64,000 nt of DNA from Marinobacter antarcticus (GTDB taxonomy: Bacteria; Pseudomonadota; Gammaproteobacteria; Pseudomonadales; Oleiphilaceae): the NCBI RefSeq assembly GCF_900142385.1, contig NZ_FRAQ01000002.1, forward strand, positions 372,001-436,000, given 5' to 3'. The translations under genes and the position numbers were made by a program. How positions within the stretch are numbered: position 1 is the first letter of the stretch; each line of letters opens with the position of its first letter. Positions 43,451 to 52,482 of this stretch are shown here, one piece after another. A model generated the notes under the pieces. The model did no database searches and was not told where the DNA came from. It was given only the letters and a program-made list of their open reading frames with translations.

Positions 43451-45403
43451 TCAGTCTGTCGTCAGACTGACCCAGCGCGCCAAAACCTCCCGCAGATTTT
43501 CCTTTCGCACTGGTTTGGACAGGTAGTCATCCATGCCACTTTCAAGGCAGTTGTGCTCTGTACCGGGCAGTGCATCGGCGGTAAGGGCGATGACAGGCGT
43601 TCTGCCCAGGCCGTTGTCAACTTCCCACTCACGGATATAACGTGTTGTTTCATAGCCATCCATTCGCGGCATCTGGCAATCCATAAGAATCACGTCATAA
43701 CCCGGATCGCTGGTGCGCACTTTGTTCAGCGCTTTTTTGCCGCTTGTGACAGCGTCCGTGTAAAAACCAAGGCGGTCTAACAACGCGACTGCAATGCGCT
43801 TATTTACCGGGTTATCTTCAACAACCAGAGCCCTCTTAGAGAGGGTGCCTTCGGCTTGTTCCGTTGTTTCAGGTGTCTCAGGTATTTCTGCCTGAGATGC
43901 CAGCTCCAGAGGCAGCTCAAAGCGGAATGAAGAGCCTTTGCCTGAGTCTGTTTCTACCTGAATGTGTCCTCCAAGAAGTTCAACCAGACGCTGCACCAGA
44001 GACAGCCCGATACCCGAACCGCCAAGGCCCCTCGCATCGCCAGCATCCAGTTGTTCGAACGAGCTGAAGATGTCCGTGAGGTGTTCATGGGGGATTCCGG
44101 TCCCTGAATCACTTACGGAACAGTTGAGAATAATGAAGCCATCTTCAACGCCAAAGCAGCCTGCCCGAACGTTTACAAAGCCCTCATTGGTGAATTTGAT
44201 CGCGTTATCGAGCAGGCAGGCAAGAATCTGCCGAAGCCTCGGCGCGTCTCCTGTTACCTGGGGCACTTCTGGCCAGTCGCCGCAAAAATTGAGCGTCAGC
44301 GCCAGTCCCTGTTTTTCGGCGACATGACGGAATGACGCAACGCAATTTGTGATGAGGGTTCGCAGATCGAACACTTGCTGTTCGAGGATGATCGCGCCTC
44401 TATCCATATGGGAATAGTCAAGAATATCGCTTATGACTGTCAGAAGATCTTCAGTGGATTGTCGGGCGGTTTGCAAATAATCCTTTTGTCTGGGGCTAAG
44501 CGCTTCCTCCTGGGTCAGGTCAATCATGCCTAGTACACCGTTGAGAGGTGTGCGCAACTCATGGCTCATGGTTGCCAGAAACTCGGATTTGGTATTGCTT
44601 GCGATCTCCGCCTTTTCTCTGGCAAGCTCCGAGGCGGCGAGTGTTTGCTCTCGTGATGCTCGCAGAGCGCCGAGGCGCTCTGCCAATTCGTTGAGCTGTT
44701 GCTCAATGGTGATAACGTCCCGGGAGTTACGCCGTATGTCTATCCTGGTAGTCCGGTAGTCTCGCTCAATCAGACGACTGATGCGCCCGGAAACCTGGTG
44801 GATAGGCGAAAGGATTGAGCTAAGCGAGTGCTTGATCACCAGAATAGTAAGCAGCAGCACCGAAAACCCGACTGCAACAGACGTCCAGAGTATATCCTGG
44901 CGACGTGCCTCCAGAACGTTATCGCTGACACCCACCTGAACAGTGCCGACTCGCAGTGCACCTGATCCGTATCCATATTCCGGCTCGAACCATTGGGTTT
45001 TCCTGTCTGTCTCAAACGCCAGTGGCTTTTGAAGAATCTCGGCTTCATAAACCTTAAACTCACCCGGCAGTTCAAGCGTTTCGGTATTGTTATGCGCCAC
45101 CAGGCCAATCTGCTCGCCGACCACGTCGGTTACGCGAATCCAGTCCGCCTTGCTGTACCGGATGGACTGAGAAAGAATTTCCTGCAGCGCCAGCGTGTTT
45201 CCGGATACAACGGCATACTCGAGAGAAGATGCCAGGCTGTCAGCCAACAATTGGTTACTGTCAGAAAGATCACGTCTGGCATCTTCCAGCCGCGCAGAGG
45301 TAAAGAATCCGATCAGGGTTATAAACATTACAATGGCGGGCAATGCGCCCAGCAGCAAGAGCTTGTGGGAAAGCGGCGTGCCGGCGTTAGTGTACTTACT
45401 CAT
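43451..45403 (-). CDS. Hybrid sensor histidine kinase/response regulator
   Basis: A 650-residue membrane kinase. Two membrane helices (about 14-36 and 172-192) enclose a periplasmic sensor, then come a HAMP-like linker and coiled coil, HisKA with M-S-H-E-L-R-T-P (phospho-accepting H281), HATPase with N-x3-K-F-T and G-x-G-I-G-L-S-L, and a C-terminal receiver (phospho-acceptor D575 in L-M-D-C-Q-M-P-R-M-D-G-Y-E). There is no HPt domain, so a separate phosphotransfer protein is expected. Its ATG overlaps the upstream substrate-binding gene by 8 bases. Together with the TonB receptor gene this suggests that import and signalling are linked. An 8-bp inverted repeat covers its stop codon (43451-43470). 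Confidence 0.92.
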   Translation of the reverse strand: MSKYTNAGTPLSHKLLLLGALPAIVMFITLIGFFTSARLEDARRDLSDSNQLLADSLASSLEYAVVSGNTLALQEILSQSIRYSKADWIRVTDVVGEQIGLVAHNNTETLELPGEFKVYEAEILQKPLAFETDRKTQWFEPEYGYGSGALRVGTVQVGVSDNVLEARRQDILWTSVAVGFSVLLLTILVIKHSLSSILSPIHQVSGRISRLIERDYRTTRIDIRRNSRDVITIEQQLNELAERLGALRASREQTLAASELAREKAEIASNTKSEFLATMSHELRTPLNGVLGMIDLTQEEALSPRQKDYLQTARQSTEDLLTVISDILDYSHMDRGAIILEQQVFDLRTLITNCVASFRHVAEKQGLALTLNFCGDWPEVPQVTGDAPRLRQILACLLDNAIKFTNEGFVNVRAGCFGVEDGFIILNCSVSDSGTGIPHEHLTDIFSSFEQLDAGDARGLGGSGIGLSLVQRLVELLGGHIQVETDSGKGSSFRFELPLELASQAEIPETPETTEQAEGTLSKRALVVEDNPVNKRIAVALLDRLGFYTDAVTSGKKALNKVRTSDPGYDVILMDCQMPRMDGYETTRYIREWEVDNGLGRTPVIALTADALPGTEHNCLESGMDDYLSKPVRKENLREVLARWVSLTTD

Positions 45404-46358
45404 CGCCTTGCTCCCCTCTATTTTCTAACTTCGATTCAACGGCTTTGGCGATCTGTTCCCTTGATGCCAGAGGAATATTGAGGGATCGGGCGACCTGTTG
45501 GTTGATCTCTACCCGAAAGCTGGCGGGATAATCCGGTTGCGGGAATGTTCCGGTTTCAAAGAATTCCTGCAGATATCTGGCTGCCATCTCGGCCATGACC
45601 GGGAAGGGTGCATAGCCGGATGCCAGAGCACCGGCTTTGACATAGGCCTGGCTTGGGCCGATGACGATCCTGTTTCTGCGATAAGCGGTCAGAAGAACGT
45701 GTTTTATAGTTCTGGGGTTGTATATGGTGTTGTCTGGTGCGGCCAGCAGAAAATCGCCGTAACTCAACGCCCGGGTGAGTGTCGGTATGAGTTGTTTGTC
45801 ATCGTCCACGATGAATAGTCGGGCCTCAAGGCCGTACTGGGGCAGCTGATCAATGAGGGCGTCGTAAAGTTCAGCAGAACTTGTGGTTGCAATCAGTGCG
45901 ATCCGGACAGCCTGTGGAAGAATAGCTTTTCCGATCAATGCTTGCCGGAGCAACGGAATGTCGTAATAGACTCCGGAAATTTGCCCCGGTGACCGGTTTG
46001 CAAAACCGTCAAGAAAATCCTGAGCTGCCAGCAGTGCAAGCACTGGGGCGTTGCGATTCGCCTGACGAATGCGGGAAAATGCGCCGGGGCCGATCGTTAC
46101 AATGGGGGCATTGTCTATCAGCGCTGCTTGTTTATCCGAAACCAGAATCAGGTCCCGTTGGCTGCCGAGGTATTTCTCAAGAAGGCTTTTTATATGCTGG
46201 TCCAGAGTGACATTACCCGAGCCTGCCAGATAAACAGGTGCATGATCATTATCCTGTGCCTGCGCAGACGCTGTACCGACAAGTATTGCCGTTACTATCA
46301 GAGTCTGAAGGAGTGTGGCTGCAGCCCACCTCCAAAATAAAACGACGTTTTCTGTCAT
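45396..46358 (-). CDS. Periplasmic ABC-type substrate-binding protein
   Basis: A 320-residue exported protein of the ABC-transporter substrate-binding type with a signal peptide (A-T-L-L-Q-T-L-I-V-T-A-I-L-V ending A-S-A). Two alpha/beta lobes follow, with I-V-T-I-G-P-G-A early and A-L-I-A-T-T/D-D-D late. No ABC permease or ATPase gene is adjacent. Instead it lies between the TonB receptor and the histidine kinase and overlaps the latter, so it probably senses a ligand and relays it to the kinase. ATG at 46358 is preferred over a start 7 codons upstream. The ligand is unknown. Confidence 0.78.
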   Translation of the reverse strand: MTENVVLFWRWAAATLLQTLIVTAILVGTASAQAQDNDHAPVYLAGSGNVTLDQHIKSLLEKYLGSQRDLILVSDKQAALIDNAPIVTIGPGAFSRIRQANRNAPVLALLAAQDFLDGFANRSPGQISGVYYDIPLLRQALIGKAILPQAVRIALIATTSSAELYDALIDQLPQYGLEARLFIVDDDKQLIPTLTRALSYGDFLLAAPDNTIYNPRTIKHVLLTAYRRNRIVIGPSQAYVKAGALASGYAPFPVMAEMAARYLQEFFETGTFPQPDYPASFRVEINQQVARSLNIPLASREQIAKAVESKLENRGEQGDE

Positions 46359-46393
46359 ACCATCCCGGGTCAGAAGCATTCCCTGATTGGAGG

Positions 46394-48565
46394 TCAGAAG
46401 CGGATACCTGCTTCCAGAAAGAGCTGATTTTGATCCTCGATATTATTATCAATGCTCATATCCGGATCTGTATTCATGTAATGCTGCATAGTCACAGCAA
46501 ACTCCGCCGTATAACGAGGCTGAAAAATAGATTTTGCCAGACGAAGGTCGAGGCGCTCAAACCGGGACTCCTTGAGTTGATCTGCCCAGTAAAAGGCGGT
46601 GGAGCCTTTCAGGCCAAACGGTAAGTTCTGAATTAATGCGATACTACCGGAGTGCCTTGCCGAGAGTCGTCCCAGAAGGTCTACCTTGTACTGCTTTTCA
46701 TCCTTGTTGATAGCATCGTCAGAAGAAATTTCCGGACCGTTGTACCAGTCATCCTGGTCAAGATAGCCGTAGCTGACTCTGAATGTTGTTCCGGGGTACT
46801 CCATGGCAGCTTCAACTTCAAAGCCTTTCTGGTCGATATCAACGTTATTGTCGATCGTCCAGTCTTCAAAACCGATGATACCGCTAATCATATCTCGCAT
46901 TTTGTCCTTGAATACCCTGACTTCCAGAGAGAGTTGACCTCGATCCATAGGAAACTGCCCGAAGTAACTGATCTCTCTCGATATAATGTTCTCTTCTTCA
47001 AGTTTTCCGCCCCGGGTAACGAGAGTATTTTCTACCCGATAGCCTTCGAACGAAGCGTATTGTGTCGGCCGGACATCTCTCAATGTAAACCCGTAATCCG
47101 GGTTTTGCTCAAAACCGTCCGGTGTGCGCACGGCTTTCGAATACACGAACCTTAGCGCGTGGTTGTTTCCAAGCGTGAAATTTGCCGCAAGCCGAGGTGA
47201 GAAATAGCCCTCATTGGTGGTTGTCGTATGCTCCCAGTTACCGCCACCATTCAAGGTAAGCCAGTTGATAGGGGTGTACTCCAGATTGCCAAATACCCGC
47301 GACTGATAGTCGTTTCCCCGTCCGTTGAAAAACGTCTCAGAGCGATAGGTGTCTTTGCGGTAGCCCAGCCCGGTGACGAGCTTCAGGTTATCACTGAATA
47401 ACAACGTATCCTGAAGCTCGAATTCCAGCCTGGAGTCTTCGGAGTCTGAGTTTACATTGGCGGTTAGTGGGGTACCGCCTGATTGAAAGCAGTTATTAGC
47501 GTCGTCAAATACATCGGCACCGTTGGCGAGGCAATTTACGACTGATTCGGGTACTTCTATGGGCCAGCGCTGTCTGCGATCGAAGTTCTCGAAGTTCACC
47601 TGGACGTGGAAAAAATGGGTTCTCGATGTCGTGAAGTTAAGCTGTGTCTGGAGATAATAGTCCCGCACGTCAATGTCCGGGTTGCCAGTAGCACCGAGTT
47701 CGCCATTTTTATAAACATCTTCTTCGTTTATTCCATCAACGACGCCAACGCGAATATCTGCGTTAAAACCGGAGTTCACCTTCAGGCGGGAGTCATAGTT
47801 AAAAACGTTGATGTCATGGCCGTCGTTAAAAGGTACCCGCTCCCGATCCTCAATCTGATAATCAAAACCGCCGAATTTGCGCTTTTCGAACGCTAACCGC
47901 CAGTCGTAGCTTTCGCTGACATCGCCAACGGAAGCAAAGGTGCGGACGTAGTTTCTGGAACCGCGAACAACGCGAACCTCTGTACCAGGTGTGTCTGCCG
48001 GGTTGCGGGTAATGAAGTTGATTGTTCCCAGAAAGGCATTAATGCCATAGGCCGCTGAATTCGGTCCCCGGCTTACCTCGACTCTTTCAATGAGTTCGAG
48101 CGGGACTGGCATGGTTTGCCAGTCCATATCAGAGAGGGTGGCGCGGTGCGCGGTCCGGCCATCGACCAGTACCTGCATGCGCCGTTGTTCATAGTGCACT
48201 GTGCCGTGATAGGTTGTGACCGGCGTGCTGCTGCCTACCTCTCCCACCACCATGCCCGGAACCAGACGAAATATCTCCACCAGGCTCATAATGCCCAGAT
48301 CACGAATCATCTCGCCATCGATAACCGTGGTCGTTCCGGGAACCCTTGTTTTAGGCTGACGCAGTCGGGTGGTCGTGAGTACTTCTGGTATCTCGTCGTT
48401 GAATCCGTAGAAGCCAACCTGATCAGGTTCGTCGGAGAGCGACTGGGCAGCGGCCGGCGCTGGGCTAAGCAGCATAGAGCCCAGAAACCCTGTCGCTACA
48501 AAACCCAATGCGCAAGAAGAATCGGAACGCCATTGACTGTGTTTTTTGAAATTCGTAACGGGCAT
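46394..48565 (-). CDS. TonB-dependent outer-membrane receptor
   Basis: A 723-residue receptor. Signal peptide (ending A-A-A-Q near residue 41), TonB-box-like region, plug domain with V-P-G-T-T-T-V-I-D-G and V-E-V-S-R-G-P-N-S-A-A-Y-G-I-N-A near 145-160, then a 22-strand barrel rich in alternating aromatic and polar residues, ending in a terminal Phe (E-A-G-I-R-F). It resembles the FecA/CirA/BtuB-like class with the plug motif D-L-x-x-L-x-D. The substrate cannot be read. First gene of an operon with the binding protein (35-bp gap) and the hybrid kinase. Confidence 0.92.
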   Translation of the reverse strand: MPVTNFKKHSQWRSDSSCALGFVATGFLGSMLLSPAPAAAQSLSDEPDQVGFYGFNDEIPEVLTTTRLRQPKTRVPGTTTVIDGEMIRDLGIMSLVEIFRLVPGMVVGEVGSSTPVTTYHGTVHYEQRRMQVLVDGRTAHRATLSDMDWQTMPVPLELIERVEVSRGPNSAAYGINAFLGTINFITRNPADTPGTEVRVVRGSRNYVRTFASVGDVSESYDWRLAFEKRKFGGFDYQIEDRERVPFNDGHDINVFNYDSRLKVNSGFNADIRVGVVDGINEEDVYKNGELGATGNPDIDVRDYYLQTQLNFTTSRTHFFHVQVNFENFDRRQRWPIEVPESVVNCLANGADVFDDANNCFQSGGTPLTANVNSDSEDSRLEFELQDTLLFSDNLKLVTGLGYRKDTYRSETFFNGRGNDYQSRVFGNLEYTPINWLTLNGGGNWEHTTTTNEGYFSPRLAANFTLGNNHALRFVYSKAVRTPDGFEQNPDYGFTLRDVRPTQYASFEGYRVENTLVTRGGKLEEENIISREISYFGQFPMDRGQLSLEVRVFKDKMRDMISGIIGFEDWTIDNNVDIDQKGFEVEAAMEYPGTTFRVSYGYLDQDDWYNGPEISSDDAINKDEKQYKVDLLGRLSARHSGSIALIQNLPFGLKGSTAFYWADQLKESRFERLDLRLAKSIFQPRYTAEFAVTMQHYMNTDPDMSIDNNIEDQNQLFLEAGIRF

Positions 48566-48684
48566 AGGTGTCGTTCTATAATTGCCGAGTTAAAAGCGAA
48601 GCTATGTTTTCGCTATCGTATTTGACGACACGTCATTTGTCTCTCAAAAATGTAATCAATCACAAGGGTGGGAGTAAGCCTGAT

Positions 48685-49134
48685 ATGAATGGCAGGGAAA
48701 TTGGTCGCGAGCTGGACGCCTCGGAGAGCCAGGTTGTCCGGGAAGTGATAATTCAAATCAAGGCGCTTCTGAACGATTCCGGCAGGACGCGGGATGCGGG
48801 TATATGGAAAGCGATACTCTGTGAGCCGCCGGCTGATCAATTGCCTCTGCGCCGGGAAATCGGCCGGCAACTGGAACCACAGCTTCATCCGATGGCCGAA
48901 AACGGCAGCTTTCCAGCGCCGGTAGTGCACTTCTTGTCGGAATGGTTTGACTGGAACAGCCTTCAGGATGTCGTAGCCCAGGAAGATGAGGTCAGCCATC
49001 CGGAGCCGGGCGTGGCAGCAGAGGGTGTAGGTTCAGAGTCTCCACAAATGGTCAATTTCTGGCCAGCTGTTATTGGCTGGGTTATCGGGCTTGTTATACT
49101 CGCCACTCTGTTTGGCGGTATGGGCGGCGGTTGA
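48685..49134 (+). CDS. Hypothetical protein with C-terminal membrane helix
   Basis: A 149-residue protein with a soluble N-terminal region and a single C-terminal helix (A-V-I-G-W-V-I-G-L-V-I-L-A-T-L-F-G) followed by a Gly tail, so it is probably tail-anchored in the inner membrane. The ATG at 48685 is chosen because it follows GGGAG and drops a basic, unlikely N-terminal extension. It diverges from the TonB receptor gene. No family recognised. Confidence 0.6.
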   Translation: MNGREIGRELDASESQVVREVIIQIKALLNDSGRTRDAGIWKAILCEPPADQLPLRREIGRQLEPQLHPMAENGSFPAPVVHFLSEWFDWNSLQDVVAQEDEVSHPEPGVAAEGVGSESPQMVNFWPAVIGWVIGLVILATLFGGMGGG

Positions 49135-49147
49135 AACCGCCGCCCAT
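49120..49147. terminator. 28-bp near-perfect palindrome between convergent genes
   Basis: Arms ATGGGCGGCGGTT (49120-49132) and AACCGCCGCCCAT (49135-49147) pair with no mismatch around two central bases, covering the stop codon of the hypothetical gene and the last base before the transporter stop. It probably works as a bidirectional terminator, though no U-tract follows on either strand. Confidence 0.6.
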
Positions 49148-50149
49148 TCACTGCGCTTCTGTTTCTGTAGATTTGGACTCAGCGATTTGTTCCCGGTATT
49201 TCTGGGCCAGAATGGCGCCGAGAATTACTTGAACCTGGTTGTAGCACATAATTGGTAAAACAATCATGCCGAACCCGGGGTGCCCGGAAAACAGCACTTT
49301 TGCCATGGGCAATCCGGAAGCCAGGCTCTTTTTAGAGCCGCAGAAAACAACCGCTGCTTCGTCTTCGAGACTGAACCCGAACCGCCGCACCAGAAACCTC
49401 GCGAAAAACATAAACAATGCCAGTAGCCCGATACATAGCAGTATTGTGAGAACAATGGCTTTCACCGGCAGATTTTGCCAGAGACCGCTTGCCACAGAAT
49501 GTGAGAAAGCAGAGTACACGATAAGCCAGATAACACATTTATCGTACCGCGCCATAAGGCCTTCGTTGCGTGCCAGGTAGCCTCCCAGAATGGGGCGCAT
49601 GGCGTGGCCGACCGCAAACGGCAGCAGCAGCTGCAAGACGATATCTTTCAGGGCTTCGCCCACTGCAAAATCTCCGCTTCCTGCAGAACTGACGAGCAAT
49701 AATAGCAGGAAGGGCGTCAGCATCATGCCAAACACATTGGATGCAGCGGCACTGCAGATAGCCGCGGGTACATTACCTCTGGCTATAGCGGTATAGGCAA
49801 TGGATGAGGAAACGGCGGAGGGCAATACCCCCAGGTACAGAAAGCCAAGCCCCAGGTCTGCCGGCATCCACGATGGGGCAAAGCTGCTTATGCCGTTAAT
49901 GGGGAGCACTACGAGGGGGAAGAACACGAACGTTAGTGCAGTGATCAGTATGTGCAACCGCCAGTGCGATGCACCCGCAACGATCTGTTCCCGCGATAAC
50001 GCTGCGCCATGGAAGAAGAAGAGCAGGGCGACGGCTACAGTTCCGGCACTTGCCAGCAAATTTCCGGCAGCGCCTGTAGCTGGCAGAAATGAAGCCAGGA
50101 CAATTGCGCCAAGTAGCAGAACAGTAAAGGTGTCTGGCCTGAACTTCAT
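49148..50149 (-). CDS. SBF-family (bile-acid:sodium-like) transporter
   Basis: A 333-residue membrane protein with about ten hydrophobic helices, starting M-K-F-R-P-D-T-F-T-V-L-L-L-G. The internal segments F-F-H-G-A-A-L and G-S-K-K-S-L-A-S-G-L-P are characteristic of the SBF-like branch (PF13593 type). These carriers move organic anions; substrates are mostly unknown. The ATG at 50149 with GAGG upstream is preferred over a GTG at 50164 that overlaps the GntR stop. It is downstream of, and probably controlled by, the GntR gene. Confidence 0.8.
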   Translation of the reverse strand: MKFRPDTFTVLLLGAIVLASFLPATGAAGNLLASAGTVAVALLFFFHGAALSREQIVAGASHWRLHILITALTFVFFPLVVLPINGISSFAPSWMPADLGLGFLYLGVLPSAVSSSIAYTAIARGNVPAAICSAAASNVFGMMLTPFLLLLLVSSAGSGDFAVGEALKDIVLQLLLPFAVGHAMRPILGGYLARNEGLMARYDKCVIWLIVYSAFSHSVASGLWQNLPVKAIVLTILLCIGLLALFMFFARFLVRRFGFSLEDEAAVVFCGSKKSLASGLPMAKVLFSGHPGFGMIVLPIMCYNQVQVILGAILAQKYREQIAESKSTETEAQ

Positions 50150-50160
50150 AATCAGGAGCC

Positions 50161-50829
50161 TCACTTCCGAAGAGCCTTAAGGCTGGGCGCAAGAAGGTTT
50201 TGGGCAAGCTTTTCGGCTTTTACCGAATCCTGACGACGCACGGCGGCCAGAAGCAGTTCGTGGTCTTCCTGAGAGGGCTCCGGTAAGTCTGCGTCATTTT
50301 CTGTGCGTTCAATCGTCTGCGTGATGGCGTGGGAGAAGTAATCGTAAAGCTCCGCCAGTGCCGAGTTGTGGGATGCGGCTACCAGCGCGTGATGAAACGC
50401 CTCATCGTGATGAATACGAGCCTCGAGGTTGGCATCGGCTTTCCCCCTTGCATCAAGTGCCATGGTCATAGACCGGAGGTCCTGTTCGGTGCGCCGTTGT
50501 GCCGCCAGCTTTGCCGCTTCCGTTTCCAGCATGATCCGGACTTCCAGCTGGTCTGTGAGCTGGGTACGGGCGATGCGCTTGAGGGTTTCCCCCGCATCGC
50601 GGGTCGCTCTTACATAGGTGCCGTCTCCTTGCCGGGTTTCCAGCATTCCCACGTGGGCCAGTACTCGCACGGCTTCTCGTACGGTGTTCCTGCTCACTCC
50701 CAAAGCCTCGGAGAGATCCGATTCCACAGGCAGTTTGTCGCCCACCAGCCACTGTTCTGTTTCTATGGCGTGTCTCAGGCTTTCTATCGCGGTTTCCACC
50801 AGAGAGCCTTTCTGGATTTTTTTCAGCAT
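50161..50829 (-). CDS. GntR-family (FadR subfamily) regulator
   Basis: A 222-residue regulator with an N-terminal winged helix (L-P-V-E-S-D-L-S-E-A-L-G-V-S-R-N-T-V-R-E-A at about 37-57) and a C-terminal all-helical FCD domain. The FCD metal/ligand site is indicated by H-D-E-A-F-H, with further His residues. It likely represses the adjacent transporter gene in response to its substrate. It starts at an ATG at 50829. Confidence 0.88.
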   Translation of the reverse strand: MLKKIQKGSLVETAIESLRHAIETEQWLVGDKLPVESDLSEALGVSRNTVREAVRVLAHVGMLETRQGDGTYVRATRDAGETLKRIARTQLTDQLEVRIMLETEAAKLAAQRRTEQDLRSMTMALDARGKADANLEARIHHDEAFHHALVAASHNSALAELYDYFSHAITQTIERTENDADLPEPSQEDHELLLAAVRRQDSVKAEKLAQNLLAPSLKALRK

Positions 50830-50895
50830 TAACCTATCATCCGTTTATCTGATCAACCAATCATCCTATGAATGTATGGCGGATGCAAACAGATA

Positions 50896-52377
50896 TTACC
50901 CGGCAGGATCAAGGAACTGATAGTCCGCTGTATCCACATGGCGCGTAGAAAAACGGTACGAAAAGGTAAAGCCAGGCCAGTTCAGTGTGTTTTTGCCGTT
51001 GGCATCAAGGTACCAGGAGGAGCACCCGGAGCTCCACACGCTGCCTTCAAGTCCCTCCTGAACAACACTGGAATACTGTTCCAGGCGATCTTTGCGTACA
51101 TCCATGGCTTTGCCTGGGTGCATTTGCAGGGCCTCCAGGCAGCCAAGTACATACTGGAACTGGGATTCCAGCATGTAGAGAATCGAGTTATGGGCCAGGT
51201 TGGTATTTGGTCCGTAGAGCATAAACAGGTTTGGGAAGCTGGAGACCGTAATCCCTTTGAATGCAACAGCGCCATCCTGCCAGGCTTCGTTCAGCGTTAC
51301 ACCACCACGCCCGGTTACACGAATCGGTGACAGAAACTCCGAAGCACGAAAGCCGGTACCAAGGATGATGGCGTCAACGGGGTAATGCCTGCCGGATAGC
51401 GTCTGAACGCCGGTGCTATCAATCTTTTCGATCGGGTCCGTGACAAGATCCAGGTTGGGCTGGTTAATGGCCGGATACCAATCGTTGGAAATCAGAATTC
51501 GCTTACAGCCAATCTGATAATCCGGAATGATGTGCTTGAGTTTTTCCGGATCAGTGACGTGTTTTCTGGCTTCCTTCTTTGCTTGCCACGCAAAGATGTC
51601 CAGCAAGCGATGGAAGCGCGTGAATGCCAGCCCCCGACTTTCGTTCTTCCAGTAAATCAGATAGCGGTACAGCCGGTCCCAAGCGGGAATGGCCTTGAAC
51701 AGGGCTTGCTCCCAGTTTTTGAACGGCCGGTCTGGCTTTGGCAGAACCCAGGCGGCCGAGCGCTGAAACAGGGCGAGAGAGTTAACCTTGTTGGCAACTT
51801 CAGGGACAAACTGGATAGCGCTTGCTCCGGTGCCGATAACCGCAACGCGCTTGTCCTTGAGGTCGTAATCATGGTTCCAGCGGGCCGAGTGAAAGCAGGC
51901 ACCTTCGAAATCGCTCATGCCCTCGATATTGGGCCACGCAGGCTGGTTCAGTTGGCCGGTTGCCGTTATGACCACTTGCGCTTCCAGCGTTTCACCGTCG
52001 GTAAGCCTTAGCGTCCAGAGGTTGCGGACGTCGTCAAACACGGCGTCAGCGACTTCGCATTTAAAGCGAATCTGTTCGCCGAGGTCATATTTTTCAACAC
52101 AGTGCTCCATATAGCCGAGCAGTTCATGCTGCAGACCGAATTTTCGGGACCAGTCGTGTTTCGGCTCGAAAGAATAGGAGTAAAAGTGTGACTGAACATC
52201 ACAGGCTGCGCCGGGGTACGTGTTGTCTCGCCAGGTACCGCCAACGCGGCCAGCTTTTTCCAGCAACGTGACATTCCCGAAGCCGGCTTTTTTTAGCTGA
52301 ATCGCCATGCCGAGGCCGCCAAATCCCGTTCCGATTATGATGATCGATGGCTGCGTAACGTTGTTTTGCTGAGTCAT
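50896..52377 (-). CDS. Flavin-containing (Baeyer-Villiger type) monooxygenase
   Basis: A 493-residue flavoprotein. The FAD site I-I-G-T-G-F-G-G-L-G is near 14-23, followed by G-G-T-W-R-D-N-T-Y-P-G-A near 50. The type I BVMO fingerprint F-x-G-x3-H-x3-W is visible as F-E-G-A-C-F-H-S-A-R-W, here followed by Asn instead of Pro/Asp. The second dinucleotide site V-I-G-T-G-A-S-A-I-Q comes next. It inserts oxygen into ketones or other nucleophilic substrates using NADPH. The ATG at 52377 is preferred to an upstream frame extension of 24 residues. Not obviously part of an operon. Confidence 0.85.
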   Translation of the reverse strand: MTQQNNVTQPSIIIIGTGFGGLGMAIQLKKAGFGNVTLLEKAGRVGGTWRDNTYPGAACDVQSHFYSYSFEPKHDWSRKFGLQHELLGYMEHCVEKYDLGEQIRFKCEVADAVFDDVRNLWTLRLTDGETLEAQVVITATGQLNQPAWPNIEGMSDFEGACFHSARWNHDYDLKDKRVAVIGTGASAIQFVPEVANKVNSLALFQRSAAWVLPKPDRPFKNWEQALFKAIPAWDRLYRYLIYWKNESRGLAFTRFHRLLDIFAWQAKKEARKHVTDPEKLKHIIPDYQIGCKRILISNDWYPAINQPNLDLVTDPIEKIDSTGVQTLSGRHYPVDAIILGTGFRASEFLSPIRVTGRGGVTLNEAWQDGAVAFKGITVSSFPNLFMLYGPNTNLAHNSILYMLESQFQYVLGCLEALQMHPGKAMDVRKDRLEQYSSVVQEGLEGSVWSSGCSSWYLDANGKNTLNWPGFTFSYRFSTRHVDTADYQFLDPAG

Positions 52378-52482
52378 ACCGGGTGATCCGACCTTTATTG
52401 TATTTATGACGACTTGTTCAGTATACGTATCTGCTGTGACCGGAGTCATGGCTGTTTACGACAGAGTTGATGGTCAGAATGA

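Noticed and set aside
46652..47155. 167-residue plus-strand frame inside the TonB receptor gene
   Set aside because: Antisense to barrel strands of the receptor, no start signal.
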